A stretch of 39,835 nucleotides of DNA from Dehalococcoidia bacterium (GTDB taxonomy: Bacteria > Chloroflexota > Dehalococcoidia > Lucifugimonadales > Lucifugimonadaceae). How positions within the stretch are numbered: the first letter of the stretch is position 1; every line of letters starts with the position of its first letter. Position numbers and translations under genes: made by a program. Positions 26,375-35,242 of this stretch are shown here, one piece after another. Location of the stretch: the NCBI GenBank assembly GCA_002728715.1, contig PBVQ01000023.1, forward strand, positions 1 to 39,835, read 5' to 3'. Under the pieces are notes generated by a model. That model saw only the letters and a list, made by a program, of their open reading frames with translations, ran no database searches and was not told where the DNA came from.

Positions 26375-27238
26375 ATGGTTAATAAAGAAAATATGAATAA
26401 CTACAAATTTAGCAATAATATAAGTGAAGAAAATAAACTTTTATATAAGGATAAGGTTGCTAAATCAATAGAATATTTGACAAATAACATTTACGAATAT
26501 GGTCCTAGCCTTAAAAATGCCAAATTGAGTTATTTGGTTACCAAAATTGAACCTCAATCAACAAATATTTTAAGAATTTATTTTGAGTTCAAAGATAAGA
26601 AAAATATTAATTCCAAATCAGGATTAGAATATATAGACATTGATGATAACGATGTTATACAGGTAAGAAGAATTATAAATAAACCAAAAGAAAACTTTCC
26701 TTGGCCAATATTCACTTTGGCAATTATTTCAATAATGATTGCTGTAATCTTTGTTTCATACAGGGTATATTGGATGGATAGAGATGGAGATAATTTATAT
26801 TTAGCTGGAAGATCTTTATGGGTGAAATCTGACGAACCTGTAAACCAAGAATTTATTACTTATATAGGAAATGATGAAAATGGAAATGAACAATACTGGG
26901 CAATCTCACCAATTAATCAAGAGAACAATTTACTTTTTGTAAAATTATCTCTTATAAACTATGGTTCTGGTACTGTGAAAATAGTTATTGATGATAATGC
27001 TTCCACATTATATGACGATAAATCTATTCAATACAAACCTATAAATCCTATTGAAAGAACTTATGCGTCTGAAAGAAGCGATACTTATTTGGTCGATGGA
27101 TTTATACCATTATGGGGGCCTGTTCAACTAGATCCACAAGAACAAGTGACTGGTATGTTGATTTTTGAAATTCCAGAATCTTCAATTGCAGAGCAACTTA
27201 AGTGGGATGCTGGTGATCTAATAATGTTTACATATTAA
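26375..27238 (+). CDS. unrecognised single-pass membrane protein
   Basis: I do not recognise this 287-residue protein. It has a cytoplasmic-side region of about 108 residues rich in Asn, Lys and Ile. One strong membrane helix follows (about 110-129, FTLAIISIMIAVIFVSYRVY), then an acidic extracytoplasmic domain of about 155 residues. That domain looks beta-rich (for example LLFVKLSLINYGSG) and ends in QVTGMLIFEIPESS. This ending resembles beta-sandwich DUF4352-like domains, but only loosely. It sits between iscS and mutS in a same-strand run, 22 and 6 bases away. Gene order gives no function. No signal peptide cleavage site is apparent. An ATG at 26393 is an alternative start. Confidence 0.7.
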   Translation: MVNKENMNNYKFSNNISEENKLLYKDKVAKSIEYLTNNIYEYGPSLKNAKLSYLVTKIEPQSTNILRIYFEFKDKKNINSKSGLEYIDIDDNDVIQVRRIINKPKENFPWPIFTLAIISIMIAVIFVSYRVYWMDRDGDNLYLAGRSLWVKSDEPVNQEFITYIGNDENGNEQYWAISPINQENNLLFVKLSLINYGSGTVKIVIDDNASTLYDDKSIQYKPINPIERTYASERSDTYLVDGFIPLWGPVQLDPQEQVTGMLIFEIPESSIAEQLKWDAGDLIMFTY

Positions 27239-27244
27239 AAAACT

Positions 27245-29758
27245 TTGGCTAAGAAAGATAATAAAAATAATAAAATTTCTCCTGGAAGAAAACAGTATTT
27301 AACTCTTAAGAAAAATAATCCTAATTCGCTACTTCTAGTTAGGATGGGTGATTTTTATGAGGCATTTGAAGAGGATGCAAAAAGATTATCAGAAATATTA
27401 GGTATAGCTCTTACATCTAGAGATGCTGGAGGTGGTGTGAAAACTGATTTGTCAGGTATTCCGTATCATTCACTAGATAAGCATTTATCAAAATTAGTTA
27501 ATGCCGGTATTAAAGTTGCTATTGCTGAACAAACTAGCGATCCAAAAAAAACCAAAGGTCTAGTATCGAGAGAAGTTACAAAAATTATTACATCAGGAAC
27601 TGTTACAGATCCTGAATTATTGGATAAATTTTCAAATAATTATTTGTTATCAATAACTAAATTAAATGATGTTTATGGATTAGCTTATTTAGATATTTCT
27701 ACTAGTGAATTTGAGGTTCTAGAGATTCCAAAAGAGCAATTGAATTCTGAGATATCAAAAATATCTCCTAGAGAAATAATAATTGAAGATTTAGATTTGC
27801 AAAAAGACTTTGTAGAATTCGAAAAAGATGCAATTAGAATATCAATTGTTAAGATACAAGATACAGAAAAAGCAAAAATTAATATATTAAGACATTTTAA
27901 TAAAGAATTGCTTTCTGATATTGGATTAGAAGGATTAACTGCAGGAATCCATGCTGTGGCTAATACTATTTCATACGTAGCAGATAATCAAATGGGTAAT
28001 ACTTCTCAGATTGCTACGATAGAGGTGCAAAAACCTAACAATTATTTGCAAATAGACACAAAGGTAATTAATGATTTAGATCTTTTAGATAAATCTGATT
28101 CTAAAAAATCATTGTTTTCAATATTAAATTATACTAGTACCTCTATGGGGGCTAGAAATTTGAAATCATGGATAATTCGACCATTAATTAATCTTGAAAG
28201 TATCATAAGTAGACAAAATATAATTGAATTTTTTGTGACTAAAAAGGAAGTTGTTTTTACTATTCAAGCATTATTAAAAAAAATACCAGACATAGAAAGA
28301 CTATCAAATAAAATCAGAGCTAAAACTGTTAATCCTCGTGATTTGATTTCTATAAAAAATGGAATAAAAATATTACCTGAAATATTGCAAATATTAAGAG
28401 ATAATGGCGTCGATTCTAACCTGATTATAGGTAGGATTACTAAACTTGATGATTTGGTAACTCTTATAGAAAATTCTATAGTAGAGGATCCAACCTTATT
28501 AGTGGGTGATGGCAAGGTAGTAAGAGAAGGATACAATAAAGAGTTTGATGATATTAGAAATATATCTAATGACGCGAGAGTTTCTATAGCTAAACTTGAG
28601 TCTGAGTATAAAGATAGAACTGGGATTAAAAACTTAAGAATTGGATATAATAGGGTATTTGGATATTTTATTGAGGTCTCTAACTCTAATAAAAAAAATG
28701 TGCCTGAGGACTTTCAAGTTAGGCAAACATTAACAAATTCTGAAAGATATATTACTACTGAAATTAAGGATTTAGAATCTAAAATCTTAAATGCAAGAGA
28801 TTTAATTTCAGATATTGAAAAAGAGTTGTATCTTAATATTTGTGAAGAGATATCATTCTACACAAAAATAATTATATCTAATGCAAAAACTATTGCAAGG
28901 TTAGACTCTATACTTTCTTTGGCTACTGCTACATTCAAAAATGGATGGTCAAAGCCTGTTGTAAATGATGGAGTAAAAATTAGTTTTTTAGAATCTAGCC
29001 ATCCAATCGTAGAGTCAAATATCGGTAAAAATATGTTTATTAAGAATGATATTTTTTTATCTAATGATGAAGATCAAATCGCCATAATAACTGGCCCAAA
29101 TATGTCAGGTAAATCAACATACATACGACAAGCTGCTCTCTTAGTGATTCTATCTCAAATAGGTTCTTTTATACCTGCAAAAAATTCGATAGTAGGAATC
29201 ATAGATAAAATTTTCACACGTGCAGGTTTATCTGATGATATTTCTGGGGGAAATTCTACTTTTATGATTGAAATGCTTGAAACCGCTTCAATCTTAAACC
29301 AATCAACTAATAGGTCGTTAGCAATACTAGATGAGATAGGAAGAGGTACATCAACTTACGATGGTTTAGCAATTGCAACAGCAATTGTAGAATTTATTCA
29401 TAATACACCTTCAGTTGCTTGTAAAACATTATTTGCAACACATTATCATGAAATGACAGAAATATCTTCATACTTACCTAGGGTAAGTAATTTAAAAGTT
29501 CAGGTATCAGAAGATAAGGATGATGTGATTTTTCTTCACAAGATTGTTAAGGGTGCAGCAAACAAATCGTATGGAGTACATGTTGCAAAACTTGCTGGAA
29601 TACCTGAAAATGTGATTATTAGAGCTGGTAAAATCCTTAAGTCTTTTGAAGGTGAAAAAAATAAAAATGATAAAGAACATCAGTTGCCAATGGATATGTT
29701 TGATGCTAAAAACAATCAGATATCAGATGAATTAATAAACCAAATAAAAAAATATTGA
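27245..29758 (+). CDS. mutS: DNA mismatch repair protein MutS
   Basis: MutS recognises mismatches and starts repair. The 837-residue frame has the mismatch-reading motif MGDFYEAF (about 36-43), a connector and lever/clamp region, Walker A GPNMSGKS, the GGNSTFM segment, Walker B LAILDEIGRGTSTYDG and the ATHYHE switch. The start is TTG 27245, since the next Met lies inside the mismatch motif and cannot be the start. It has no clear Shine-Dalgarno. The frame ends at TGA 29756-29758, just after a run of seven A. A conserved MutS C-terminal tail follows in another frame, so the gene appears frameshifted and truncated by about 27 residues. Confidence 0.95.
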   Translation: MAKKDNKNNKISPGRKQYLTLKKNNPNSLLLVRMGDFYEAFEEDAKRLSEILGIALTSRDAGGGVKTDLSGIPYHSLDKHLSKLVNAGIKVAIAEQTSDPKKTKGLVSREVTKIITSGTVTDPELLDKFSNNYLLSITKLNDVYGLAYLDISTSEFEVLEIPKEQLNSEISKISPREIIIEDLDLQKDFVEFEKDAIRISIVKIQDTEKAKINILRHFNKELLSDIGLEGLTAGIHAVANTISYVADNQMGNTSQIATIEVQKPNNYLQIDTKVINDLDLLDKSDSKKSLFSILNYTSTSMGARNLKSWIIRPLINLESIISRQNIIEFFVTKKEVVFTIQALLKKIPDIERLSNKIRAKTVNPRDLISIKNGIKILPEILQILRDNGVDSNLIIGRITKLDDLVTLIENSIVEDPTLLVGDGKVVREGYNKEFDDIRNISNDARVSIAKLESEYKDRTGIKNLRIGYNRVFGYFIEVSNSNKKNVPEDFQVRQTLTNSERYITTEIKDLESKILNARDLISDIEKELYLNICEEISFYTKIIISNAKTIARLDSILSLATATFKNGWSKPVVNDGVKISFLESSHPIVESNIGKNMFIKNDIFLSNDEDQIAIITGPNMSGKSTYIRQAALLVILSQIGSFIPAKNSIVGIIDKIFTRAGLSDDISGGNSTFMIEMLETASILNQSTNRSLAILDEIGRGTSTYDGLAIATAIVEFIHNTPSVACKTLFATHYHEMTEISSYLPRVSNLKVQVSEDKDDVIFLHKIVKGAANKSYGVHVAKLAGIPENVIIRAGKILKSFEGEKNKNDKEHQLPMDMFDAKNNQISDELINQIKKY

Positions 29759-29834
29759 TGTTGAAAACATAACTCCACTTGAAGCTATAAATAAGTTATA
29801 TGATATAAAAAAATATATCAATAAGCAGGGATAA
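29746..29834 (+). other. mutS: frameshifted 3' tail of mutS after an A7 run
   Basis: The run A7 at 29746-29752 is followed by an open stretch in the +1 frame. It translates as IDVENITPLEAINKLYDIKK and ends at TAA 29832-29834. That is the usual end of MutS (an acidic turn, a TPLEAL-type motif, then an LYxLK helix). Removing one A would join it smoothly to the main frame (about 863 residues). The extended end lies six bases before the next ATG, and the Shine-Dalgarno of the next gene falls inside it. Confidence 0.85.
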
Positions 29835-29840
29835 TAAAAA

Positions 29841-30914
29841 ATGAATCTAGGTTATTTTAATATGCCACTTCACCCTCCAGGGTCCAATCATACTAAAACC
29901 TATGAAGGTGATATTGATCAAATAGTCTTCCTTGACAAACTAGGTTTTGATGAGGCGTGGATAGGGGAGCATTTTACTGCAGAATGGGAAAATATACCAG
30001 CTCCAGATATTTTTATATCCTACCTTTTTGCAATAACCAAATCAATTAAACTTGGTACAGGAGTTAATTGTTTGACAAATCACAATCCTTTTGTCCTTGC
30101 TCATAGGGTAGCTCAGATTGATCATATGTCAAAGGGAAGATTTTTGTGGGGGATTGGATCTGGTGGCTTTATTGGCGATTTGAAATTGTTTAGACATGAT
30201 GTGCAATCAGGTACTAATAGACAAATGACAAAGGAATCTTTAGATTTAATTTTTCAGATTTGGAATGATCCCAAACCAGGGATATATAAAAGTAAATGGT
30301 GGGAAATAGAAATTCCAGAAGAGGATAAAGAGATAGGTTTAAGAACCCATCTAAAACCTTTTCAAAAACCACATCCACCAATAGGTGTAGCTGGAGTTTC
30401 TGCTAATTCAGAAACATTGAAAATTGCAGGAGCCAATCAATGGTTGCCTCTTAGTATAAATTTTGCTCATGTAAATATCTTGAAAACTCATTGGGATTCA
30501 ATCGAAAAGGGTGCAAAAGAAGCGAATAAAATACCTAATAGATTAAATTGGAGAATTTCCCGAGAAATTATAGTATCAGAATCAAGAAAAGAAGCAAAAA
30601 AAGAAATAACAAAAGGGGTGATTTCTAGAGACTTTGAGGAATATTTCCTAAAAATGCTTCCTAAATATTCTTCATTAGACGTATTAAAAAATGACCCAAA
30701 CATGGCCGACAGCGATGTAGATATTAAATACCTGATGGATAATATATTCATATATGGCACTCCTTCAGATGTTTTAGAGAAGATTCAAGAATTAAACTAT
30801 TCCGTTGGAGGATTTGGAACTTTATTAGCTATGGGACATGAATGGAATAATGAATCCTTCTGGAAAAATTCTATGACATTACTAAAAAATGAAATATTAC
30901 CTAAGATAAATTAA
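29841..30914 (+). CDS. LLM-class flavin-dependent oxidoreductase
   Basis: The 357-residue protein belongs to the bacterial luciferase-like (FMN or F420) TIM-barrel family. Marks are MNLGYFNMPLHPPG, LGFDEAWIGEHF, IKLGTGVNCLTNHNP, the AQIDHMSKGRFLWGIGSG segment, and PHPPIGVAGVSANSE in the second half. The substrate cannot be inferred. FMN and F420 users are hard to separate by eye. AGGGA lies about ten bases before ATG 29841, within the restored mutS tail. The metallo-hydrolase gene starts directly at the next base after its stop, so the pair is co-translated. Confidence 0.9.
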   Translation: MNLGYFNMPLHPPGSNHTKTYEGDIDQIVFLDKLGFDEAWIGEHFTAEWENIPAPDIFISYLFAITKSIKLGTGVNCLTNHNPFVLAHRVAQIDHMSKGRFLWGIGSGGFIGDLKLFRHDVQSGTNRQMTKESLDLIFQIWNDPKPGIYKSKWWEIEIPEEDKEIGLRTHLKPFQKPHPPIGVAGVSANSETLKIAGANQWLPLSINFAHVNILKTHWDSIEKGAKEANKIPNRLNWRISREIIVSESRKEAKKEITKGVISRDFEEYFLKMLPKYSSLDVLKNDPNMADSDVDIKYLMDNIFIYGTPSDVLEKIQELNYSVGGFGTLLAMGHEWNNESFWKNSMTLLKNEILPKIN

Positions 30915-31529
30915 ATGCAAATATCAAACATAATAGTTGGTGAACTTTATACAAATTGCTATATTATTTCAAAAAATTCTGAATGTGTAATTATTGACCC
31001 CGGAGCAGAGCCTGATAAGATTATAAACTTTTTAGAGTCAATGAAACTTACTCCAAAATTATTGATTTCTACTCATTATCATGCTGATCATGTTGGAGCT
31101 GTAAAAAAATTGATTGAAAAATATGATATTCAATTTGCCATAGGAAAAAATGACTTGAATTTTCTAGATGCTCAACCAGCTTGGGTCTCTAATCTTATAA
31201 GTACATATGAAAAACCCACATCTCCTGATATTTTATTATTAGGAGAAGAAACAATAAATTTATTAGATCTTGAAATAAAAATTATATCTACTCCAGGTCA
31301 CTCTCCAGGTAGTATCTGTATTTATATTGAAAATAGTCTTTTTAGCGGAGATACATTATTTAAGAATGGTATAGGTAGAGGTGACTTACCAGGGGGAGAT
31401 ATTAATCAAGAGATTTCAAGCATTAAAAATTTAATATTTGAACTACCAGATGATATTGATGTTTATCCAGGGCATGGTGAAAAAACAAGAATTATTAATG
31501 AGAAAAACGATAATGTATATCTAAAATAA
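30915..31529 (+). CDS. metallo-beta-lactamase-fold hydrolase (glyoxalase II-like)
   Basis: The 204-residue protein has the metal-binding motif THYHADH (53-59), then TPGHSPGS, SGDTLF, GRGDLPGGD and the C-terminal VYPGHGEKT. This is the short glyoxalase II-like form common in bacteria, without the C-terminal helical domain of GloB. It probably acts as a dinuclear metal thioesterase, but the substrate is not known. The ATG abuts the TAA of the LLM gene with no spacer. It ends the plus-strand run and faces hppA, 24 bases away. Confidence 0.87.
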   Translation: MQISNIIVGELYTNCYIISKNSECVIIDPGAEPDKIINFLESMKLTPKLLISTHYHADHVGAVKKLIEKYDIQFAIGKNDLNFLDAQPAWVSNLISTYEKPTSPDILLLGEETINLLDLEIKIISTPGHSPGSICIYIENSLFSGDTLFKNGIGRGDLPGGDINQEISSIKNLIFELPDDIDVYPGHGEKTRIINEKNDNVYLK

Positions 31530-31553
31530 TATGCTGATTTTTATTTTTACATC

Positions 31554-33653
31554 CTAAATGAACAGTGGTCCAAAAATTAGCGATACTATAGCCATCAATT
31601 TTAATAATATGTTTATAGCCGGTCCAGATGTATCCTTGAAAGGGTCACCCACGGTATCTCCTGTAACAGCTGCTGCATGAGTATCTGATCCTTTTCCTCC
31701 ATAATTACCTAATTCCACATATTTTTTTGCGTTGTCCCATGCTCCACCAGCATTAGCCATAAAAATGGCAAGTAAAAAGCCTGCCACAATCGAGCCAGCT
31801 AGCATTCCTCCTAGAGCTTGAGCTCCAAGTAATGTGCCGATTATAATGGGAGCAATTATAGCGATGAGTCCAGGAATAATCATTGCTTTTAATGAGCCTG
31901 CGGTACTAATTGCTACAGCTCTTGCAGCGTCAGGTTTTACACCTTTTTTACCTTCTTTTAAACCAGGTATTTCTCTAAATTGTCTACGTACTTCTTCTAT
32001 CATCGAGCCAGCTGCTGAACCAACTGCTTGCATTGTTAATCCGGAAAAAATAAAAGGGAGTAGTCCACCAATAATTGTTCCGATTAAGACTTCTGGGTTC
32101 ATTAAGTTCAAGCTGTTTATATTTGTAGTAAACCCATAAGCTACAAGCAAAGCTAAAGCTGTTAGAACAGCAGAACCTATAGCAAAACCTTTCCCAGTTG
32201 CAGCTGTGGTGTTTCCTAAAGCATCAAGTGAATCTGTTCGCTTTCTCACTTCTGATTTTAGGTGAGCTTGCTCAGCAATACCACCAGCATTATCTGCTAC
32301 AGGACCATATGCATCAGTCGCTAGAGTTATACCAAGGGTAGAAAGCATTCCAACTGCAGCTAATCCTATTCCATATAAACCTGCTAACTCATTAGCAACA
32401 TATATACCTACAACTATTGAAAGAGTTGGAATTACAGTACTGTACAATCCAACAGCTATACCGGCAATTATTGTAGAAGGATGTCCCATTTCTGATTGCT
32501 TAGCAATCCACTTAACAGGGTTGAATTCAAACGAACCTATTTTCAAACCTTCATACGAAGTAAACCATTCTGTAGATGTTCCTATAACCTGACCAACTAC
32601 TAGCCCTGTAACAACAACCCAAAATAAGTCAAAGGAAAGCTCGGAAGAATTATTTATATATATACCCGTACCTATCAAAGATAATGCTCCTGCACCAAAA
32701 ATTCCAAATCGTAAAGTCCAGAGTAATTTACCCATATCTGCATTATCCCCAGTTCGAATTAAGCCCATTCCCAGTACAGATGAAACAATCCCTATGCCAG
32801 CAATCATCAATGGGAGAACAGCATTTGGGTCACTTAGGACATAAGGTTTGCTTGATAATCCAGTTGAAGTAACAACAAAAAAAGCTAAGGATATTGTTGC
32901 TATGATTGAGCCGACGAAAGATTCAAATAAATCTGCTCCCATTCCTGCTACATCTCCTACATTATCACCTACATTATCTGCAATAACAGCTGGGTTTCTT
33001 GGGTCATCTTCATCCAAGCCTGCTTCAACTTTACCCACAAGATCTGCTCCAACGTCTGCAGCTTTAGTATAAATTCCTCCACCCACTCTAGCAAATAAGG
33101 CGATTGAAGATGCTCCAAATCCAAAACCTGCTATAGTATTAGGATTTTCGAAAATTATCCACAAAATACTTACACCTAAAATTCCTATACCCACAACAGT
33201 AAGACCCATAACTGCGCCAGAACTAAATGCTACTTGCAGAGCTTTATTTAGCCCTGTTTCGGCTGCAATAGCGGTTCTTGTATTACCTCTTACTGCAATA
33301 TTCATTCCTATAAAACCCGCTAGGGCAGAACCAATAGCTCCTGAGATATATGCTATAGCAGTCCATGGTCCCTGTGAAGATATAGATCCTCCTGAATTTA
33401 ATTGTTCAATTTTTGAATTTTCTAAAATATTGTAATCAATGAATAAAGTTAGGATTATAAAAATAAAAATAACGAACACGCTTAATATTGTGTATTCTTT
33501 TCTTAGAAATGCGGAAGAACCTTCTTTTATCAATTCACCTATTTCATTAACTGTGGAATTTACTATTTCTTGTCTTGTAACTCTCAAAGCAAGTATTGTT
33601 GCAATAATTAATCCAAAAATTCCAGCAAAAATTGGCAGATATAAATTTTCCAT
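31554..33653 (-). CDS. hppA: membrane-bound ion-pumping pyrophosphatase, K+-dependent type
   Basis: The 699-residue polytopic protein couples pyrophosphate hydrolysis to cation pumping. It has about 16 helices and the family motifs ADVGADLVGKVEAGL, DDPRNPAVIADNVGDNVGD and GGAWDNAKKY, with a C-terminal DTVGDPFKDTSGP. In the segment GNTTAATGKGFA the residue after NTT is Ala, which marks the K+-dependent subclass. K+-independent enzymes have Lys there. Whether it pumps H+ or Na+ is not decided from visible residues. An AGGAG lies about ten bases upstream of ATG 33653. It is downstream of thiE with a 109-base spacer, so it may have its own promoter. Confidence 0.96.
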   Translation of the reverse strand: MENLYLPIFAGIFGLIIATILALRVTRQEIVNSTVNEIGELIKEGSSAFLRKEYTILSVFVIFIFIILTLFIDYNILENSKIEQLNSGGSISSQGPWTAIAYISGAIGSALAGFIGMNIAVRGNTRTAIAAETGLNKALQVAFSSGAVMGLTVVGIGILGVSILWIIFENPNTIAGFGFGASSIALFARVGGGIYTKAADVGADLVGKVEAGLDEDDPRNPAVIADNVGDNVGDVAGMGADLFESFVGSIIATISLAFFVVTSTGLSSKPYVLSDPNAVLPLMIAGIGIVSSVLGMGLIRTGDNADMGKLLWTLRFGIFGAGALSLIGTGIYINNSSELSFDLFWVVVTGLVVGQVIGTSTEWFTSYEGLKIGSFEFNPVKWIAKQSEMGHPSTIIAGIAVGLYSTVIPTLSIVVGIYVANELAGLYGIGLAAVGMLSTLGITLATDAYGPVADNAGGIAEQAHLKSEVRKRTDSLDALGNTTAATGKGFAIGSAVLTALALLVAYGFTTNINSLNLMNPEVLIGTIIGGLLPFIFSGLTMQAVGSAAGSMIEEVRRQFREIPGLKEGKKGVKPDAARAVAISTAGSLKAMIIPGLIAIIAPIIIGTLLGAQALGGMLAGSIVAGFLLAIFMANAGGAWDNAKKYVELGNYGGKGSDTHAAAVTGDTVGDPFKDTSGPAINILLKLMAIVSLIFGPLFI

Positions 33654-33762
33654 GTACTCTTTGACTCCTGTATGGGTGATTTGAATTTAAACTATTTTTA
33701 ATTTTGTAACATTTATTAAATATTTGCAATATACTGAGTGTTGGAAAATGAAGATTGTGCAT

Positions 33763-34401
33763 TCATTTTCTGATTTGATCAAATTTATCTACAAATTTTT
33801 TACATGCATCGAATATGTTATCACTTTTTGTTATAGCGCTTGCTATGCATAAAGAATCTGCTCCAGATTCTATTAATTCAGCGCAATTTTCTAAATTTAT
33901 TCCTCCAATTGCTACAATACTTTTTTCAGTATATTCTCTAATTTTTCTTAAAGTTTTTATACCTGCTGGCCTGGTATCGTTTTTAGTTCTTGTTTCGAAC
34001 ATACTTCCAACTGCAATATAATCTGAACCACTATTTTCTGAATTTTTAGCCTCATTAAGAGTGGCGTTTGATGAGCCTATTATTTGTTCATGATTCAAGA
34101 TTGTTCTGGCCTTCATTATACTCATATCTTTTTGTCCTATATGTACACCGTCTGTGTTTAAATTTTTAGCGATATTAACATAGTCATTTAAAATAAAGGT
34201 TTTATTGTAAGAGTTGATTATTTCTTGAATTTTATCTGCTGATTTAGAAATTTCTTCCTCTGTTGAAATTTTGTTTCTGAGTTGAATGACATTTGCACCA
34301 GCATCTAAAACTTGTTTGGCTACATCTATAATGTTTCTACCAAGTGTGTGTTCAGGATCAACTATTACATAAATCCCTGATATTTTATTATTTGGTGGCA
34401 T
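33763..34401 (-). CDS. thiE: thiamine-phosphate synthase ThiE
   Basis: ThiE joins the pyrimidine (HMP-PP) and thiazole phosphate to make thiamine monophosphate. The 212-residue TIM barrel shows VIQLRNK, the pyrimidine-site segment DGVHIGQKDM, IIGSSNAT, YIAVGSMFETRTK and IVAIGGI near the end. Arg-Asn-Lys replaces the common Arg-Asp-Lys after QL, a conservative change. ThiL, which acts next, is encoded at 38.4-39.4 kb. No TPP riboswitch or Shine-Dalgarno is visible upstream. A 211-base spacer separates it from rnhB. Confidence 0.93.
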   Translation of the reverse strand: MPPNNKISGIYVIVDPEHTLGRNIIDVAKQVLDAGANVIQLRNKISTEEEISKSADKIQEIINSYNKTFILNDYVNIAKNLNTDGVHIGQKDMSIMKARTILNHEQIIGSSNATLNEAKNSENSGSDYIAVGSMFETRTKNDTRPAGIKTLRKIREYTEKSIVAIGGINLENCAELIESGADSLCIASAITKSDNIFDACKKFVDKFDQIRK

Positions 34402-34612
34402 ATAAAAATTGATTTTTAATTACCTGTAATTATACATCTAATAATATTCACAATAAATATTTATTTATAGTATAGGTTTTGAAAATGATTTGATAACTTA
34501 TGTATAAAAATTACCTGAAGATTGTATAAAAGGCAAAGATGGGAATTTTGACATTAAGTCATCTAAATCTTCCTTATGTTACAGCTTTTCCTGTAAACCT
34601 TATAGTGATATT

Positions 34613-35236
34613 TTAATCATTGACCCTTGCAAAAGTCTTTCTGTGAATTTTACAAGGACCATTTTTCTTCAGTGCTAACAAGTGATTTTTGGTCCCGTAT
34701 CCTTTATTTGATATGAAATCATAATCACTATATTTTTCATGAAGTTTTATCATTAAGTTATCTCTTGATACTTTTGCTAAGATTGATGCACTTGCAACTG
34801 ATTCACTTTTTTCATCAGCTTTAGGAATACTTGTTTGGTCAATATTTAATTTTTCTAATTTTAAGGCGTCTATTATGAGATGGTCAGGCTTTACTGATAG
34901 ATTATTAACAGCTCTAATCATGGCTTGCTTAACTGAGTAGACTATTCCATGTAGATCTATTTCTTCAGCAGAGCTTGAACCGATCGCATAATCTATGCAC
35001 CAATCTTTCAGCCATTCATAAGATTCTATTCGTTTTTTTGCGGATAATTTTTTACTATCATTTATCAAACTTTTTTTTCCAGTTGGTACTTCGCATGGAA
35101 GAATTGCTGCGCAAGCAAATACAGGCCCTGCTAAGGTACCTCTTCCAACCTCATCAATACCAGCTATTGTTTTATAATTTTTATCAAGTAATTTTTTTTC
35201 GATTAAAAAGTTAGGCAAATCAACATTATTTTTCAT
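34613..35236 (-). CDS. rnhB: ribonuclease HII
   Basis: RNase HII cuts RNA in RNA:DNA hybrids and starts ribonucleotide excision repair. The 207-residue protein has the catalytic Asp-Glu in AGIDEVGRGTLAGP (Asp28, Glu29), a third carboxylate in LIIDALKL and the last in PKADEKSESVASASI. The C-terminal segment NKGYGTKNHL with a basic end is also typical. Spacing to the upstream mnmA gene is six bases, so the two are probably co-transcribed on the minus strand. Length is normal. Confidence 0.94.
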   Translation of the reverse strand: MKNNVDLPNFLIEKKLLDKNYKTIAGIDEVGRGTLAGPVFACAAILPCEVPTGKKSLINDSKKLSAKKRIESYEWLKDWCIDYAIGSSSAEEIDLHGIVYSVKQAMIRAVNNLSVKPDHLIIDALKLEKLNIDQTSIPKADEKSESVASASILAKVSRDNLMIKLHEKYSDYDFISNKGYGTKNHLLALKKNGPCKIHRKTFARVND

Positions 35237-35242
35237 TATAAT

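Noticed and set aside
29746-29772. Programmed -1 frameshift at A_AAA_AAA in mutS
   Set aside because: The heptamer is in the right register for -1 slippage, but that frame stops within six codons (TAA 29770-29772). The conserved tail needs +1 (or one A fewer).
34402-34612. TPP riboswitch upstream of thiE
   Set aside because: None of the conserved TPP aptamer segments (CUGAGA, ACC-UGAUC-type) is present on the minus strand, nor before thiL.
34539-34616. 25-codon hydrophobic plus-strand ORF
   Set aside because: A weak AAGG precedes it, but length and AT content make chance likely and it overlaps the rnhB 3' end.
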